Shown here piece by piece: positions 56,751 through 64,000 of a DNA stretch of 64,000 nt (position 1 is its first letter; every line of letters starts with the position of its first letter). The notes under the pieces were generated by a model. It did no database searches. It saw nothing but the letters and a program-made list of their open reading frames with translations, and was not told where the DNA came from. A program made the translations under genes and the position numbers. Source of the stretch: Tretioscincus oriximinensis (taxonomy: Eukaryota > Chordata > Lepidosauria > Squamata > Gymnophthalmidae); the NCBI GenBank assembly GCA_022410635.1, contig JAJVDF010000506.1:712603-776602 (forward strand), read 5' to 3'.

Positions 56751-59700
56751 AGTGGGTTTCAAAGTGACTCAAAGCAGCTTACAAGGGTATTTTGCCCGAA
56801 GGGTGACATTCTATCTTCCCCACCAGGCTGTGGTGGTTCCCATGTATCTACTTGCAGTCAGTTGCAATTTCTTGCAATTCATGCTTTCAAATACCTGGGT
56901 TGGCTAGAGCTACAGGCTAGTGGAAGGTGCTCACCCCTCCCCAAGTCTGACACAGGCCCTTCAAACCCCATCTCCCAGGTGAGAGACAGATTCCTTAGTG
57001 ACTGAGCTATCCGTGCCTGCAATAAACAAGGAAGATCTCTGTCTGTGCCTTTGTTCTCCACCAGGTCCCTGGAGCTCTTGTTTGCCAACAGCCAGAACAC
57101 CAAGTTGCTTTATGGCGAGCCTCCGAAATCTCCCCGGGCCAACCGGAAGTTCTCCTCTCCACCACCCCTCTCCATCACCAAGACCTCCTCTCCCAGCCGG
57201 AGGAGAAAGCTGTCCCTCAACATCCCCATCATCACCGGTGGGAAGGCCTTGGACCTGGCTGCCTTGAGCTGCTCTTCCAACGGCTATGCAACTATGTATT
57301 CCTCCATGTCTCCGTTCAGCAAGACCAGTCTGGACATCAACAAGCTCTACGTTTCCGGCAACTACTCCAGCAAGATCCCTGATGAGGGCGAAGGGGCTGC
57401 AGAAAAGGCCGAGGAGGCCCTCCCGGCCAGGCAGGGTAAGACCCTAGGCCTTGGTCATCCACGTGGCCTGCCATAGTCTGCACTAGCATGAGGGTGATGG
57501 GTCCTGATTCCAAGGGAGTTCCCAAGCAGCAGGAACTGCGCAGGGGACTCCAGGATGCCAAATAACCAAGCAGGCGGGGATTCTTTTGCACACAAAAGGC
57601 CAGTAAAGCCCAGGCGTGTCCAATAGTTGGCTGACGATTTGCCCCAATTTCATTCTGTGGGTTAACGGGGGTTCGCTTTCCACGTTATTAGATGCCTTAC
57701 GGAAATCAAAGGCAGCTTGGTCCGCAGTAGTCAGACACGTGTAACAGGAATCACACGGGCAACACGACTTGGATCAGGAAGCAATTTCAGGAGGCCCACG
57801 GGTCATGGAGTCCTCCTGGATGACCCCGAGTTCAATCTTTTATTGACTACAGAATCAGAAGGCGTGGATAGATACGGTGATGTCAGAAAAGGGGCAGGTA
57901 CAGCACACGTGGGTCAGGGCGGACCCAGGTTGTGACACCTGTGTGACGTGGTTCTCTCCTCCCAAGGAGGTGCAGCCTGGTCAGGAAATGCCAAATATGG
58001 TATGGTGGTGAGGTACAGGATGGACCCTCTATAGCCATTGTTTGCCTTAGCTATTATTCTAATTACAGGAACCCAGTGACTCACCCACAGGAGAAGTGGT
58101 CTTAATGGTCTTAAATGGTTTACCTCCAGGCCACTATCAGGCTGATGGTTTCAGCCCAGGTGCACAGCCTGGTCAAACAAAGACAGCTCCTTTGCCATAA
58201 TGGGTGTCGTTAATCCATTCAGTCTGGCAAGGTTTCTTGAGCAAGATATGCCCTTAAGTCAGGAAAAGGTGAATTGGCTGTTCCTGTTTACTCCTGGGCT
58301 GGGTTGACCAGAGATTTTTTTCCCAAAATTTCCCTACAGGCCTCACTTTGGCTAGCAGAGTCAATCCAGGTATATTTCATATTAAATATATTAATGCCAA
58401 TTAATATATGCCTACATGGCGAATTCCCACAGTGGGTAAAAAGACTCAGCAGTATTTCTGGCGGCTAAGCAGCCAGCTGAAGTGGCATTTGCTAGGCTTC
58501 CTCCTCGCCCTGTACGATTTAGGTAGGCTGCAAACCACAGCCATGCCAAAGGGTGAGGAAATGACCCCAAGGGTAACCCCAGGGAGCTGTTTGCTAATTA
58601 AAACTGTCCCCCACTCTTGACCAGAGGGCCTCAGGACAGATCCCAGGACACAATGTGGCCCACTGGTGCCCCTTGCGGTCCCCTCTTTCCCCTCCGGGGT
58701 GTTTGTGACGCAGCCGTTTCTCCTCAACAGGCCCAGAGGGTGCCGTCAGGGAAGAAGCCGCCGACACGGAGGCCAGCCAGAGTGACGAGGCCGAGGCGGA
58801 ACCCTCCCCCACCAAGTCGCCCACCACACCAAAGCCCACCAAGGGCAAAGGCTCCTCCTCAGGTAACACGGCCTGGCAGGCTGGGAGGCTTGCCAGGGGG
58901 ACTCTCTCTGGTGTGGCACAAGTCAGAGCGTCAGCCATATTCCTGGGGATTCCCTGCCTGGGTTGAGGAACAGCCGTCTGCCCCCGAGCCTGAGCTTCTT
59001 CTAGCCTTGGAATTGCTGGTGTGAACATCCTTCCCATAGTGACCGCTGCCTGTCGGTTTCTAAGTCAGGCACATGGGGAGACCCAGGAACCGTGAGGGTG
59101 GCTAAGCTTCCAGGGAAGGTGCAGCGGGAAGCAGTTTGAGGGCCAAGGCAAGGCAAGGTGGGGTCAAGGGTGGCCCATGAAGGTCTAGAGGGCTCCCACT
59201 GGAGCGCTGGAAGTGACAAGAAGAAGTTCAGAGCTGAGGCTTCTTAGGCACGACTGATTCTTCATGTGCCTGGAGATGTTCCTGCTGCCTCCGTTTTCCT
59301 CGTTGCTCTCTGAAGTGTGTGTAACCCTCTTGCTGGGAATTCTGGATCCAGACTGAGAGCAGCTTATTGGAATCAGGCAATCCATGGTGTGGGCTTAGAC
59401 TTTCAAAAGCCCATTATTGCCTTGATGCTAAGCCCAATTAGGGCTATGCAGTTGCTTAAGGAACAGGAAGCCCAACCCTTGTCATCGTGAAAAAACGGCA
59501 TAGAAAAGCAGGCAGAGCCACAACTTGAAACCATAAAACCGGAAACAGAAATTTTGTAAGGAAGTAGAGAAACAGGGAGCTGCCAGTTTGTTATTGTTTA
59601 CATCTGGCACCGCTCTATAGCCATTAAAAGTGCAAAGCTCTGCCCTGGTTCTTAATGGGAATTCTAAACAAGGACTCAGTGAGGCACAATGGAGCAAAGA

Positions 59701-62700
59701 AGCCAAATGGAACATGTCGCCAGCAAAAGATTATGGTGCAGAGGTAGGCAGGGCAGGAGGAAGAGGGACCATTCTGGGATATTATTGGCCCTCAGAATTG
59801 GCCCTTTTTGCAACCCACTCACGATGGCAGACGAGGGGGTGACTAGTTCCCTCTCCTCGAGGCAGAATTCCCGCTGTTCTCCTACAACAACGGTGTTGTC
59901 ATGACATCTTGCCGGGACCTGGAGACCAGCCGCAGTGCTCTCTCTGCTGCCTCCGCGTTTGCCATTGCTACCGCCGGAGCCAACGAGGGGACCCCCACCA
60001 AGGAGAAGTACCGAAGGATGTCCCTAGCCAGTGCTGGTGAGAAAAACAGGGCCCTCCGCCAGCAGCTTTGCCCCCCTTCCCAGGCTTCCCCAGCTACAGA
60101 GGAACCCCTGGGAGCCTTTGGGAGGGCCTTTGCCTGGGGAAAGGGACTCCCTAGCTGGGTGGAGGTTTGGGTCTCGTGTAGAGCAAGGAGTGACAAGCTT
60201 ATGTGGTCTCCTGGCCCTTCCTCCCAGGTTTCCCTTCGGATCAAAGAAATGGCGACAAGGAGTTTGTGATCCGGAGGGCTGCCACCAATCGTGTGCTGAA
60301 CGTCCTGCGACACTGGGTCTCCAAGCACACCCAGGTATGATCCGCAGCTGAACCCCTGAGCTTAGGACTCCGCTGTCCAAGGGACCCCCAAGGGTCTCCC
60401 CCTTAGCATATTCCGACAGGAACCTTATGGGTACAATACTGAGGTTTGTTAGGACAGCATCACCACCACCATCATCACAATAACATTTATTTATAGCGCC
60501 CTTTCACCAAAGCACAGATCACATAGCTTTTTTGTTGCTTTCTTCACAACAGACACCCTGTGAAGTAGGTGGGGCTGAGAGAATTCCAATGAACTGTGAT
60601 TAACCCAAGGTCATCCAGCAGGCTTCATAGAGGAGGGTGGGATAGAACTGGGAGATGCTCTAACCATTGCACCAAACTGTCTCCTAACATGTCAGGATCC
60701 AAGGATAGGGTGGGATAAAGAGTACGGAAGGATTCAGACCCTGCATGTGCTGAGGCCGGTGTACGGGATACTTCCCACAGTTCCAGAGGGTTCCACCTGG
60801 AGGACCAGATAATGTGGACTAGATTGACTGATTGGCACAAAATTATCATTTTAACAGTATTGCCCTTCAGTGGGGAAGGGGCATCTGTTTCTCCCATGGA
60901 AGGCCAGGGAAAATAAGACGCCAGGAGCTCCTCATGCACCTGGCCCTGGGGAGGCTTGTTTTGTGTACAGATTTAAGGCCTTTGTGTCAGGGCTGCAGTC
61001 AGCACCCTCCCTCACCCCCTCCCCTGGGAGAAAAAAGCCCCCCGGAGCGACCGCAGGGGTTTCCCTTCCCCAGAGCAGCTCCCGGTGTGCGGAAGTGCTG
61101 AGCGAGCAGAGAAACCCACAAGCCCTTTTTGGCAGGACTTTGAGACGAATGCAGAACTGAAGGCCAAAGCCATCGGCTTCCTGGAGGAAGTGATCCACGA
61201 CCCAGAGCTCCTGACCCAAGAGAGGAAGGCGGCTGCCAACATCATCAGGCAAGTGGCAGCCTCTGGCCAGGGGACGACGCGCCCTCTTGCACTCACTCCT
61301 GGGGTCACCAGGGGTTTGCTGGGGAGCAAGAGATGCCTGGGGCTGGCGGGGCCCTAAGGGTTGGGAGGGCCAATGGATCGCCCAGCACCCGCCCCTCCCT
61401 CAGGTGCCACCTTCCCCTTGGCATGAGGAAATGCTAGCTGTTCTCCAGCCCCAGGCTTCAGTCTGGAGCTTCACCCCACTCAGAGGGCTTTCGGCTCCAG
61501 TGCTGAGCCCCTCAACGCTTTCTGTAACCAGGACCTTGACGCAAGACGACCCTGGAGACAACCAGATAAGCCTGGAAGAGATCGTCCAGATGGTGAGGAG
61601 CCCCGCAACTCCCCTGCCTGGTTGCACGCTGTGGGAGGGGTTTCCCCCTTGACGGTTCTCTCACCTTCTGGTTGTGCGCTAGGGGGCGCTCGGAGACAGA
61701 ACGGAAACCCCAGGCCTTTGGGCTGTTGCCATTATGTGGGATCTTGGCATCACCCTGCACATTTCTGACCAAATCAGTGGAGCATGAGGCTCTCTGGGAA
61801 CAAACGGTCTGGCAAGAGAAAAACAAAAACGGCCACAGAAAACGCAGAAGTTTACATCTTGAGAGGCTCTAGAAGAAGGGACCTTTCAGCAGGTGCACAT
61901 CCTAACGCCTGCAGCACCTGGGAGGGGGCAGGGAAACGAGGATTTAAGGGCACAACAGCACAAGGGGAGCCCTGCTGAGTGATGCTGGGTGGGCCTCACC
62001 CAGTGGCCCACCCGTTGCCCTGGGCAGCTCAAACAGAAGGGAAAAACCCCACTTGTTCTCAACTCTTGGAATAGGGGCTTGCCATGCACATGCTAAGTGG
62101 GGCACATGCTAAGCGGATGATCAAGTCCTGTCCCAAAATATAGACCAGAATCAGGTGCTCACTTTGTCTGGATGCCTGAGTTTCCAATGCCAAAGTCCTG
62201 CCCCCCAACCTGCATCTCTTTACATTGCTGCATTCTGCCTGTTTTACACTTCCCACCACCCAGGGAACTTTAACGACCCTCATGGCACTAGACTTGATGC
62301 TTCCCCACCCCTGCAATCTGTGTTTCTGCTGCTTTTCATGAATAGCTTCCCCCTAGGCAGCCACTCCCTGCATTACAGCAAAAGGAACCAAATTCCCTCT
62401 TGTTCATCTCTAGAGCGCTCCTGGTTCAGAGTGTGGGTGCCATTCTTGGAGCCATGGGGCGCATTGCATAGGGAGGGTTTGTTTCCCTTTCCTCCCTTAT
62501 GGGTGCTGATGCCGCTTTCCTCCCCCCCCTCAGGCGTCAGGCGGCAAGGCGGAACCCTTGGAAAGCCACTCCGCTTTGGAAATTGCAGAGCAGCTCACCT
62601 TGCTGGATCACCTGGTCTTCAGAACGATCCCCTACGAGTGAGTCCTGGGGATGCCCAGGCAGTGGAGCAGGGGAGGCCAGGGTGGCATCCGGCTGCTGCC

Positions 62701-63338
62701 TATGCTACTAAGGATGCCCCAGGTGCCAAGGAGCCCTCTGGGCGGAACTCTGGGGAAAACCACAGCCAAATCCAGGGTGTTTGCGAGGACCACTGCAAAG
62801 CTACTGGGCAACATGGAAGCTCCCTAAGCTGAGTACAGATCCTGCCCTGGCTGCTGGAGTTCCTCCCCTAGGACTGAGCAGGGGACGAGGGGACCCACCC
62901 CCTGCCACTCCCACAGCCCCTTGGGCCCCCTTTCATCTGACCACCTGACAGGCCAGGCAGCCACGCTTACAGTCCAAAATTGGTGTACAAGAATTCCTCT
63001 CCCATAGAAAGGTACTATACTCGTACCTTGTGCAGTTTTTTTCTTTTTGGGGCTGGAAATGACATAATGGATGATGTCGCTTCCATTCCATATCTGGGAA
63101 GGACGTCGTAATTGACGTCATTTTCAGGGCAGGGGCCGGAAATCATGAGAGGGGATCTGGGCGGTTGTGGTGCTGTATGAGATATGAGATTCTCGTACAT
63201 GCGCAGGAAAGGAGGGTGCCTGGCCCCAGCTGACCAGGACTTTCTCTCTGCAGAGAGTTTTTTGGACAAGGCTGGATGAAGGTGGAGAAGAATGAAAGGA
63301 CGCCGTACATCCTGAAGAACACCAAGCACTTCAATGAC
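29892..63338 (+). CDS. RASGRF1: RASGRF1, Ras-specific guanine nucleotide-releasing factor 1, 3'-partial
   Basis: RASGRF1 is a calcium/calmodulin-responsive exchange factor for Ras (CDC25 domain) and Rac (DH-PH), mainly in neurons. Exons: 29892-30155, 35678-35784, 37365-37512, 41982-42074, 42833-43086, 43289-43368, 44370-44563, 45365-45474, 48033-48151, 48382-48542, 48728-48791, 51937-52073, 52330-52412, 53155-53403, 57065-57435, 58731-58862, 59866-60036, 60228-60334, 61136-61248, 61532-61592, 62534-62637, 63254-63338. They join in phase to 1069 residues; the mammalian protein has about 1273, so the rest of the catalytic domain lies to the right. Domain order: PH1, coiled coil, IQ, DH, PH2, REM, phospho-rich linker, CDC25. 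Identity to mammalian RASGRF1 is very high in the DH, REM and first PH domains, which separates it from RASGRF2. The donor of the 61136-61248 exon is GC. Confidence 0.97.
30774..31090 (-). repeat. CR1 3' end fused with foldback-family arms (intron 1)
   Basis: aagaagagccctgctggatg through cacctgttctcaattcttgg is CR1-like. It leads into catccacatgctagtg ... gggcctgccacagtctacac, the foldback arms, and then a second truncated unit. Confidence 0.6.
33010..33268 (-). repeat. SINE (type A head), reverse orientation (intron 1)
   Basis: The tail attttataccacacgtttctcac sits at the left end and the head (tgcagggtggtgcggaggtt on the - strand) at 33250. Confidence 0.75.
34697..35646 (-). repeat. CR1 LINE, - strand, split by a SINE, abutting RASGRF1 exon 2
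   Basis: The CR1 3' UTR and ORF2 C-terminal code run from 34697 to 35183 and resume at 35536 (gacccagacattgcagcc) to about 35646, some 30 bp upstream of exon 2. Confidence 0.8.
35184..35535 (-). repeat. SINE (type B head) with (GAA)n tail, nested in CR1
   Basis: The (AAG)n run at 35184-35240, a tail gtttttataccccacttttc, the shared body and the head ctgagctatccgtgcctg at 35535, all on the - strand. Confidence 0.85.
35678..35784 (+). CDS. RASGRF1: RASGRF1 exon 2 (PH1 end)
   Basis: It encodes [20 protein letters not shown] and the [13 protein letters not shown]-terminal helix of PH1. Intron 1 is 5.5 kb. Confidence 0.96.
36005..36075. repeat. Foldback family half copy
   Basis: ctcggaataggagcctagct and tggcatgtggatggccaagc are right-arm blocks of the foldback family. 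Confidence 0.5.
36895..37340 (+). repeat. CR1 LINE 3' end, + strand (intron 2)
   Basis: It carries cacaacactaggaccaggg, ttttttcacccagtggtctg, ggatggagcaacaggcagga and the ctccggccccattcag end, and finishes about 25 bp before exon 3. Confidence 0.8.
37365..37512 (+). CDS. RASGRF1: RASGRF1 exon 3 (coiled coil)
   Basis: It encodes [20 protein letters not shown] and the [15 protein letters not shown] coiled coil. An N at 37361 sits in the acceptor region. Confidence 0.95.
37850..38260 (-). repeat. CR1 3' end with two foldback-family units (intron 3)
   Basis: ggcaggccccatttggggcttgtcatag at 37931 is a hairpin core, and a second one lies at 38200-38240 (gactatgacaggcctc ... gagcctgccataacc). CR1-like gccttctgcctcgcccaggg lies between them. 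Confidence 0.6.
38540..39170 (+). promoter_or_regulatory. RASGRF1: Candidate internal promoter in RASGRF1 intron 3
   Basis: A GC-rich island with an X-box match at 38726-38740, an X-box-like gttgccatagcagc at 38601, a perfect CRE TGACGTCA at 38824-38831, an octamer ATTTGCAT at 38871-38878, an RE1-like site at 38971-38991 and a (CTG)7 run at 38941. An ATG at 38915 opens a short Ala-rich frame. Promoter function is inference. Confidence 0.45.
39339..39526. mobile_element. hAT-type MITE with 8-bp target duplication
   Basis: The 188-bp element starts CAGACCTGGGCAA and ends TTGCCCACCCCTG (11 of 13 inverted). It is flanked by CGCTAATA at 39331-39338 and 39527-39534. No coding capacity. Confidence 0.88.
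41030..41195 (+). repeat. CR1 3' end, + strand
   Basis: It ends in tatggctcttcttatgtcct followed by tatgttcttatg, the octamer terminus. Confidence 0.85.
41232..41665 (-). repeat. CR1 of a second subfamily, - strand
   Basis: It begins with repeats of the aatcatag type and 'tagtgttggaagggtcacag', then cttccagtccgaaagttttttc. It differs from the CATAAGAA-ended CR1s in this window. Confidence 0.75.
41815..41905. repeat. Foldback family copy
   Basis: atctcagaatagaagcctgccatccacctgc and gcctgccatagtctacactg ... catgtggat form imperfect inverted arms around aatgggg. Confidence 0.7.
41982..42074 (+). CDS. RASGRF1: RASGRF1 exon 4
   Basis: It encodes [20 protein letters not shown] and [11 protein letters not shown], the lead into the IQ motif. 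Confidence 0.95.
42490..42655. repeat. Foldback family copy, rearranged centre
   Basis: ggccctgtccacattgaacc at the left end, cttggccatccacacaccaatg in the middle and ggatggcaggctcctattct on the right. Confidence 0.6.
42833..43086 (+). CDS. RASGRF1: RASGRF1 exon 5 (IQ motif, DH start)
   Basis: [20 protein letters not shown] is the calmodulin-binding IQ motif. The DH domain starts with [20 protein letters not shown]. Confidence 0.97.
43152..43242 (+). repeat. SINE head fragment (Sauria-SINE type)
   Basis: gagagccagtctggtgtggt and ccaggttcgattctgcagtg carry A-box and B-box-like sequences of the squamate tRNA SINE; the rest is missing. Exon 6 follows 46 bp later. Confidence 0.65.
43289..43368 (+). 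CDS. RASGRF1: RASGRF1 exon 6 (DH)
   Basis: It encodes [20 protein letters not shown] and WPTLVL, with phase 2 in and phase 1 out. Confidence 0.95.
44370..44563 (+). CDS. RASGRF1: RASGRF1 exon 7 (DH)
   Basis: It encodes [20 protein letters not shown] and [11 protein letters not shown]. Near-identical to mammals. Confidence 0.97.
44588..45070. repeat. Foldback arm plus dispersed repeat family C, copy 2
   Basis: 44596-44660 holds catgctagtgtaagctatag. 44780-45060 holds gcaggctgggagctgtagtcc and tgtagaaaaacaggcagaaa, in the same order as 22120-22440. Confidence 0.6.
45101..45303. repeat. Insertion holding a 168-bp perfect palindrome
   Basis: The arms 45137-45220 and 45221-45304 are exact reverse complements (84 bp each, no spacer, centre AGATGCATCT). 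The direct repeat CAAGGCTTAGATT lies at 45088-45100 and 45304-45316. Confidence 0.95.
45365..45474 (+). CDS. RASGRF1: RASGRF1 exon 8 (DH)
   Basis: It encodes [20 protein letters not shown], the conserved DH core helix. Confidence 0.97.
45934..46298. repeat. Insertion with 14-bp direct repeats and 32-bp inverted repeats
   Basis: TCATATTGCAGTGT flanks the insert at 45920-45933 and 46299-46312. Within it, 45931-45962 and 46228-46259 are perfect inverted copies. The centre is AT-rich, without coding signal. Confidence 0.9.
47655..47950 (+). repeat. CR1 3' end followed by a foldback copy (intron 8)
   Basis: agctactaggatggatcact through gcatggttcctcttatg is CR1. catgctagtgtagactaatg and cctgtcgtagtccatattgg follow as foldback arms. 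It ends about 85 bp before exon 9. Confidence 0.75.
48033..48151 (+). CDS. RASGRF1: RASGRF1 exon 9 (DH-PH2 junction)
   Basis: It encodes [20 protein letters not shown] and [12 protein letters not shown]. Confidence 0.97.
48382..48542 (+). CDS. RASGRF1: RASGRF1 exon 10 (PH2)
   Basis: It encodes [20 protein letters not shown] and [20 protein letters not shown], the first strands of the second PH domain. Confidence 0.97.
48728..48791 (+). CDS. RASGRF1: RASGRF1 exon 11 (PH2)
   Basis: A 64-base exon encoding [20 protein letters not shown]. The acidic tail differs slightly from mammals. Confidence 0.93.
48935..49725 (-). repeat. CR1 LINE, - strand, with foldback unit near its end (intron 11)
   Basis: CR1 blocks 49310-49720 (aacttgtctaatac, cactgggtgaaaaaattc, ggctgaagagtcccagacat). 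49083-49150 is a hairpin: tagactatggcaggccc / gggcctgccatagccta around tgaat. Confidence 0.8.
51334..51760. mobile_element. Harbinger-like MITE with TTA target duplication
   Basis: Ends GGCCACATCCGGACG and ...CATCTGGATGTGGCC (13 of 15 inverted), flanked by TTA at 51331-51333 and 51761-51763. 427 bp, no transposase. Confidence 0.7.
51937..52073 (+). CDS. RASGRF1: RASGRF1 exon 12 (PH2)
   Basis: It encodes [20 protein letters not shown] and [17 protein letters not shown]. The acceptor tatcaag is weak beside its C/T-rich tract, but the phase fits. Confidence 0.94.
52330..52412 (+). CDS. RASGRF1: RASGRF1 exon 13
   Basis: It encodes [20 protein letters not shown], the PH2 end and link to REM. Confidence 0.96.
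53155..53403 (+). CDS. RASGRF1: RASGRF1 exon 14 (REM)
   Basis: It encodes the Ras exchanger motif: [13 protein letters not shown] [34 protein letters not shown] and [11 protein letters not shown]. One N at 53338 falls in a Thr codon. Confidence 0.97.
53839..55675 (-). mobile_element. CR1 LINE, 5'-truncated, with decayed reverse transcriptase ORF
   Basis: Read on the - strand: about 430 codons of ORF2 with [16 protein letters not shown] and [16 protein letters not shown], the C-terminal domain ([20 protein letters not shown]), the 3' UTR and terminal TTCTTATG octamers at 53839. The active-site FADD motif reads FAND, and one in-frame TAG stands at 54536-54534. The 5' end is missing, so it is a dead copy, though the frame is otherwise well kept. 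Confidence 0.92.
55700..56160. repeat. Old unassigned interspersed repeat
   Basis: ttatttaggctttttagagt and cctcgaattgggctccg resemble a repeat common in squamate genomes. I cannot assign its class. Confidence 0.35.
56691..57022 (-). repeat. SINE (type B head) with (GAA)n tail beside RASGRF1 exon 15
   Basis: GAA run 56697-56750, shared body, head ctgagctatccgtgcctg at 57005-57022 on the - strand. Exon 15 starts 42 bp later. Confidence 0.85.
57065..57435 (+). CDS. RASGRF1: RASGRF1 exon 15 (linker)
   Basis: It encodes [20 protein letters not shown] and [17 protein letters not shown], a Ser/Pro-rich regulatory linker with an RRRKLS PKA-type site. The 3' part is divergent. Confidence 0.96.
57463..57530. 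repeat. Foldback family half copy
   Basis: gtggcctgccatagtctgca followed by ctagcatgagggtgatgg matches the right arm. Confidence 0.55.
58731..58862 (+). CDS. RASGRF1: RASGRF1 exon 16 (acidic linker)
   Basis: A divergent acidic exon recognised by [10 protein letters not shown] and its phase. It is the least conserved exon of the gene. Confidence 0.85.
59484..59605 (+). repeat. Dispersed repeat family C, copy 3
   Basis: cggcatagaaaagcaggcag, ccataaaaccggaaacag and gtagagaaacagggagctgc align in order with 22309 and 44962. Confidence 0.65.
59866..60036 (+). CDS. RASGRF1: RASGRF1 exon 17
   Basis: It encodes [20 protein letters not shown] and [20 protein letters not shown]. The RRMS at its end is a PKA-type site. 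Confidence 0.96.
60228..60334 (+). CDS. RASGRF1: RASGRF1 exon 18
   Basis: It encodes [20 protein letters not shown] and RHWVSKHTQ, just N-terminal to the CDC25 core. Confidence 0.96.
60455..60690 (-). repeat. Sauria-SINE-type element, reverse orientation (intron 18)
   Basis: acaccctgtgaagtaggtgg, accaaggtcatccagcagg-type sequence and taaccattgcaccaaactg (head) in reverse order. The AT-rich tail is aataacatttatttatagcg. Confidence 0.7.
61136..61248 (+). CDS. RASGRF1: RASGRF1 exon 19 (GC donor)
   Basis: It encodes [20 protein letters not shown] and [13 protein letters not shown]. It ends AG before GCAAGT; only this GC donor keeps phase with exon 20. Confidence 0.95.
61532..61592 (+). CDS. RASGRF1: RASGRF1 exon 20
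   Basis: A 61-base exon encoding [20 protein letters not shown]. Confidence 0.95.
61960..62100 (-). repeat. CR1 3' end with foldback remnant (intron 20)
   Basis: aaggggagccctgctgagtg, ggcccacccgttgccctggg and tctcaactcttggaataggg lead into gccatgcacatgctaag. Confidence 0.65.
62534..62637 (+). CDS. RASGRF1: RASGRF1 exon 21 (CDC25 start)
   Basis: It encodes [20 protein letters not shown] and IPYE. The first residues [11 protein letters not shown] differ from mammals. Confidence 0.95.
63113..63120. promoter_or_regulatory. Palindromic CRE TGACGTCA in intron 21
   Basis: A perfect 8-bp CRE next to a second ACGTC at 63102. A single site may be chance. Confidence 0.25.
63254..63338 (+). CDS. RASGRF1: RASGRF1 exon 22 (CDC25)
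   Basis: It encodes [20 protein letters not shown] and KNTKHFND, then a gtgagt donor. Later CDC25 exons lie beyond the window. Confidence 0.96.
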
Positions 63339-63609
63339 GTGAGTCCAGGCCAGGGGATGGAGAACTGGGCTCCTCCTGGGGAAGGCACTGCAGGAAGAGC
63401 TTCTGGGCTTTGTGGCGAAGCAAGAGCCCTAGTGGAAAGTCACGGCTGCAGAAAAGAGGCCTCCTCCAGGACCACACGCCAGAATGTCTTCAGCCAGGGT
63501 CTGCCTGGTCCAATGGGAGCGTGCGGTTTGCCGGCGGAGCAGAAGCCAGACAGCTGTGGGAGCTCTTAGGCCCTCGTCCTCCCTTGACCTGAAGGAAAGA
63601 GAGGCGCCT

Positions 63610-63838
63610 GCACCTTTGAGGCATGGTGGTGCAGAGGTTAAGAGCCTCGGTCTTCAATAGAGGGGTTGGAGTGCGAGGCCTCACGTGTCTGTCGTGGAGT
63701 GAGCGACCTCTATTGGCCTCAGCTTTAGCCAACCAAGCTGTTTGAAAGCAAGCGATTGCAAGTAGATTAATAGGTTCCTTCACCTTTGAGTCCCTTTGGG
63801 TGGTAAAAGCAGGCTATAGAAACCCAGTTCTTCTTCTT
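63610..63838 (+). repeat. SINE (type A head), near full length (intron 22)
   Basis: Head gcatggtggtgcagaggtta, body with TTAGCCAACCAAGCTG, tail GAGTCCCTTTGGGTGGTAAA and AGCAGGCTATAGAAACC, ending in CTTCTTCTT. Confidence 0.8.
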
Positions 63839-64000
63839 TGATTCTACCTCTTTGCATTTGTAGATCTCAAGGCAAATTGATTCCTTCTGGATGGATTTCC
63901 TCTCTAATGAATCAAAAAAGGGATCTAGGATTGGCTGCTTCTGAGCTCCAGAGATTCAGGAGCTATCAAGCCGCTGTCTCTTTGGTTGAAGCTTTTCAGG

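Overview
This is vertebrate nuclear DNA. It holds parts of three protein-coding genes on about 64 kb, with GT-AG introns, CpG-rich first exons and a heavy load of interspersed repeats. The repeats (CR1 LINEs ending in repeated CATAAGAA-type octamers, tRNA-derived SINEs ending in an AAAGCGGGGTATAA-type tail followed by CTT repeats, hAT-like and Harbinger-like MITEs) point to a squamate reptile, with a gecko-like lizard plausible; the species cannot be fixed from sequence alone. Scattered single Ns and one 670-base N run (17897-18566) show a draft assembly.

Layout. (1) 1-11.95 kb, + strand: ANPEP (aminopeptidase N, CD13). Twenty coding exons are visible; the first is cut by the window edge, so about 838 of roughly 967 residues are present, including the GAMEN and HELAH...NEGF zinc-peptidase motifs, the stop codon and a polyadenylation signal. 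(2) 11.8-13.6 kb, - strand: a MESP-family bHLH transcription factor convergent with ANPEP, as MESP2 is in human. (3) 14-29 kb: an intergenic stretch of nested CR1 copies, SINEs, a direct duplication, the assembly gap, a long GC-rich tract (18.8-22.9 kb) without a recognisable gene, and a 260-bp CTT microsatellite grown from a SINE tail. (4) 29-64 kb, + strand: RASGRF1, a neuronal Ras/Rac exchange factor. A CpG-island first exon and 21 further exons are visible, giving 1069 of about 1273 residues. The gene runs off the right edge inside the CDC25 catalytic domain. All 22 exon junctions stay in phase; one intron has a GC-AG boundary.

The three genes are not a functional unit: ANPEP is an ectopeptidase, MESP acts in paraxial and cardiac mesoderm, and RASGRF1 couples calcium/calmodulin to Ras in neurons. 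The most notable regulatory signal is a tandem pair of full matches to the REST/NRSF (RE1) core, 51 bp apart and about 200 bp upstream of the RASGRF1 start codon, the second abutting an E-box/CRE composite. A GC-rich island in RASGRF1 intron 3 with X-box, CRE and octamer motifs looks like an internal promoter. Notable repeat structures are a 168-bp perfect palindrome and a 365-bp foldback insert, both with long target-site duplications, a recurrent foldback MITE family, and SINEs that share a body but carry different promoter heads.
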